Below are positions 60,402-64,000 of a DNA stretch of 64,000 bases, in pieces. Each line of letters starts with the position of its first letter. The stretch's first letter is position 1. The position numbers and the translations under genes were made by a program. The notes under the pieces are model-generated. The model ran no database searches and had not been told where the DNA came from. It saw only the letters and a list, made by a program, of their open reading frames with translations. Source of the DNA: Parus major (Eukaryota; Chordata; Aves; Passeriformes; Paridae); NCBI RefSeq assembly GCF_001522545.3, contig NC_031770.1, forward strand, positions 87,211,594 through 87,275,593. The letters are read 5' to 3'.

Positions 60402-63400
60402 CTGTAAAGAGAGGGGGGACAAAAAGCATAATGAGTACAGGTGAAATAAGGTTATAAGACATCAAGCTTTATAAAATTAAAAAAATAAAAACACAGCAAC
60501 TAAGCAGTTTCACAAGGTTTATTTTTTACCCCAAGAATTAGTTTTCTGTAACAATCCTGTTACCTTCTTAGCATAAATTGCTAGAAATAAATACATTTAC
60601 TTATTACAAAGTTTCCATATAGGGTTTTTGCAACACCAAATCCGGTAATGTATTAAAACACAAACTTCAGCTATGCTAAACACAGCAACATGTTGTAAGA
60701 ACCCCAGCATTTATGAAGTGAATAGTTATTCCGGGACACCCATACAACTGCCTTCTCCATTTTAAATTGAGAGACATCACAATATCTACTAAAGTTACAG
60801 AGAAAAATGAGTATAAATCCACCTGACTCAAACAGGAGGCCTTGAAAGCAAATCCAGTCTTTGTGGCCTAACAATACAATGGGAGCTTTTGAACAGAGGC
60901 TTTTGAGGCACACAGATTTGTAACTAAGAAAGATTTCACACGCTAAAGGCTGAAGACCAATGGCAACCTTCATATGCTTTAACATAGAAGTCTTTTTACA
61001 CCATGACTTCATTAATATACTGAGAAAGCAGTAATGGTCTAGGCTAAAAACTTACATAGGCAAGTTTATTGAACAGGTCATTCCTGTCCAGTAGTATGCT
61101 GCTTAGCTATAGTTAAATTTATATATATATATAATTGCAAGAAATGACCAGGAATTAAGATAGCAAATGAACTGCTCCAAGTTGTGTATTTATTTGTAGA
61201 TGTTGTAAATGACCCACCCATACATGCTTTTACACACCAGAAAACCCTTACAGCAGATACGTTAAGTTTCGTGCCCAGCTACTCTACCAGTATTACTGCT
61301 TGTACCTGTCTAGAGAACAGGAGGGAAGAAGAGGGGAGTTGTTTTCCAAAAGAGAGGTACAAGTTGAACCACATGTCCACTAAACATACTTAGGTATTAG
61401 AGAGAAACATAATCAATCCTACAAATACTTAGCAGAAAAAAGTAATTATGTTGATGAGTCAACCTATTTTCATGTTTTCAGACAGCTTCCTGGTAAGAGT
61501 TTTAACATGCATGTTAAGACAGAGGCATGACTTGTAAAAAACAAACAAAACAAAGATACACACAAAAAAAACCCCAACCTGCTAACAAAAACGAGGTAAG
61601 TTAACAGAAAGAAAATGAGATGACAATTTCACATCCACTTTGCTGCCACTCCAGAGGTACTACCACCACCTGGCAGCGATGCAGACCTATAGGATTAAGT
61701 TTGCCAGCTACTTGTAAAAAAACCTACTTCAGTATTTACCTTTAAGAACTTGAGAGAGCAAGAACTCTAAATATAATAGGTGTGGAAAAGGAGTAAGAAG
61801 GATCTTCTTAAGTCAAAGGTCAACAGAGTAACAGGAACCAGAAGAATTCAGACTCGGAAGAACTCCAAGAATCATCATCTGACTCACCAGCCATGCCCTA
61901 GCAAGGTGGCAGGTGTGCACTTAAAGCCTCCTAGGACCACATCTAGGGAACAGCTAAAATAGCAACTGAAAAAAAGAACTGAAGGTAACTTATTTAAAGC
62001 CACTTTCAATTAGTTTAAGAAGCAGAAGAGCAAAAAGGGACAGGAGAGCTTTAAGCAGATATAGCTGCACAAGGTCTCATGCTGCTTTTTGCACTGCACT
62101 GGCAGATTTCATGTCTATCTCTTCTTAAGACTGCTAAGAATCATATACAGACCCATGCCCTGTTAAAGGATGAGGGAGTGAAGGCTGTCAGAAATACAAA
62201 TGCATGCAAGTAAGGTTGAGCACACAGAATGAAGTCATTAGGATGAAAACCTTTCAACTGGCAAAACAAAGATTTTGGGGAGAAAAGAACATTTAACATG
62301 TCACGATACCAGGGCAGGTAGGAAGAAAGAAGTAACCAGGTTTCATCCAGTCTTCTAGGCAGGCTGTCCTTAGTCTGCAACTAGGGAGTTCTCAAGATAC
62401 CAGACAAACCAGTAAACACTGAAAAGGGCAGGCAGCAGTTAAGGAAAAAAATCTTTCTTTTTTAGTGCAGATTGCTGATGACATTTTAAAAACTGGGTGC
62501 ACAGTTCAAATTCTTATACAAAGCAGAAGCAAGTATATTATGCAATGTTATGTTTGAGTTACATGTGTCATTAACCCTTACAAAGGAATTCACTTTGTTA
62601 ATTACTGGTTTAACAGTCAGTATTAAACACATCAGAACCTTAGTAATTCACACATCTAAGGACTTAACCAAGCATGTATTTAAGCATCACTGTTTGCTTT
62701 GGCAACTACAGAGAACCAAAGCTCACATTTCCTTTGATGTGAATGCCATCACTTCTCACCAATACTAGCAGGGAAGTTTCACAGACAGACCAACTCCTTT
62801 AGGCAGCAACACTCTGTACTATCCCAAGACAGCTTTGCCAACCTAGCTTCATTTTGTTCTGGGAGTCAAGTAAAAATTAAAGGTAAGCAGTAAATGGGCA
62901 TGCTGTTTCTGTTTCTGCAGTTAAGCCAGAGTACAAGGCTTCAATCACTTTCAGCAAAAAGACCTGGAAGATGAGAAATCAGCTATGAAAATAGTGTTGT
63001 AGTAGTGATGACCTCAGGCTTTGAGGGAACTCAAATGGTGTAATGAGCTTTCAAATGGCCTGGAAATACATCTTTAAAAATAATTTATTTTGTCTCATAT
63101 AGTTTTGGTAGGTAAGCTATCAAAACAGTCAAGACAGTGCATGAAAGCAAGAAGTTGCATAACCGAAATTCAAACATGTAGTGCTGAATGCAAAGGTTCT
63201 TTAACAGAGTAACACCAACTCATCACTTGTACCATCAAGTTGGGTACCCCAGCATGTTCTTTTCAATTTACATATACATTTTCCTTGAGGAAATTTAACA
63301 CTGAAGGATTTTTTGAAAAAGTAGCAATTTCCATCCCAACAGAAAGCCCAACATTTAGACCATAAGAGCCATCAAAATAAACTTGAAAAACAAAACCAGG

Positions 63401-64000
63401 GTTAATATGCCAGGACAACTTACTGAGAGAAGGTAACCTGTCCATTATAGCTGCATTAATTATGATTGTATGACCTACTACAATTCAAGCTAGGATAAGT
63501 TAGAGAATAGTCTGTTCAAGCAGAAAGAAGGCATTTTGAAAAGGAAGGCTTTGATTCATGCCCTTCTCAGGGACAGAAAGGTGAAGTACCTGTCATCACT
63601 GACAAGCAGATTCACGTGGCTGTTTATTTGGGGTTTGAAACAATCACTCATGTCTGACAAAAATGGTTTAAGAAAGTAATCTATTAGTTCTTTACTGACA
63701 TGGGGAAAGCAGAGAGATGCACAGTTATTTCACACTGTTGACAGTCTGGTTCACAACTCAGTAGCTTCTTGAAAAGCATGCAAACAAAAGCACTTGTAAG
63801 CACAATTATATGACACTTTACATTCAGAAGATATGCAAGATGGTTCATGGTTGTTCAATCCACCTGCTCATAGACCAAAAATATATACCCAGATCCAACT
63901 ATGTGGTCTCACATTCTCCTAAGTCAAGACCTGACACACAGTCACCTACTGAAACCACAGGACTAAAAACTCGAAAACTAAAATAAACTAAGTTTCACGA
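60402..64000 (-). other. PTP4A1: Region upstream of the PTP4A1 leader, probably 5' intron
   Basis: About 3.6 kb with no CpG island and no exon I can name, so the noncoding first exon is probably beyond the window. A short (AT)n run lies at 61121-61133 and an A/C-rich patch at about 61545-61580. Several frames of 60-113 codons have no recognisable domain. Confidence 0.6.

Noticed and set aside
1..64000. tRNA, rRNA, CRISPR or bacterial-type systems
   Set aside because: No tRNA B-box with a matching A-box, no spaced identical repeats, and no prokaryotic gene organisation was seen.

Overview
The window is vertebrate nuclear DNA, most likely from a bird and probably a songbird. It is AT-rich and gene-sparse, with small exons in long GT-AG introns. 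It carries a clear avian-type CR1 LINE 3' end at 29816-30258 and a second, older CR1. Three solo-LTR-like segments resemble avian endogenous retrovirus LTRs. The songbird guess rests only on remembered LTR resemblance.

Two protein genes are supported, both on the minus strand and transcribed right to left. PTP4A1 (PRL-1 phosphatase) is complete for coding sequence. Five coding exons between 59956 and 54791 join in frame to 173 codons plus stop, ending in a CAAX box. Its first coding exon extends upstream as an apparent 5'UTR to a strong acceptor at 60402. That leader holds a 21-codon upstream ORF (60306-60371) matching the type of magnesium-responsive uORF reported for PRL mRNAs. The gene's first, noncoding exon is not visible and probably lies beyond 64000. 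PHF3 (PHD finger protein 3) follows downstream in the same orientation. Eleven complete coding exons plus the first 27 bases of a twelfth run from the start codon at 33323 to base 1. They join in frame to about 1209 residues and cover the conserved N terminus, the long disordered exon, the PHD finger and the TFIIS-like central domain. The SPOC domain and C-terminal part lie off the left edge. PHF3's noncoding first exon is probably in or beside a GC-rich, CpG-rich stretch (about 43250-44580) interrupted by a 645-base assembly gap (43366-44010).

Layout from left to right: PHF3 coding exons and introns 1-33348; PHF3 intron 1 33349 to about 43250, with one LTR at 41569-42196; CpG island and gap; intergenic 44666 to about 53300, with an LTR near 45455-45890 and an old CR1 at 48281-48735; PTP4A1 3'UTR and exons to 60401; then unexplained sequence to 64000, probably PTP4A1 5' intron. 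The PTP4A1-PHF3 tandem order matches the human 6q12 arrangement as I remember it. PTP4A1 acts at membranes on CNNM magnesium transporters, and PHF3 acts in the nucleus on elongating RNA polymerase II, so the pair is a conserved neighbourhood rather than a pathway.

I found no bacterial-type system, tRNA, rRNA or CRISPR array. The more interesting signals are the PRL uORF, a stop codon that straddles a PHF3 splice donor, a near-identical 37-bp repeat flanking the gapped promoter island, a perfect DR1 nuclear-receptor half-site pair, a G-quadruplex tract, and several perfect hairpins or palindromes.
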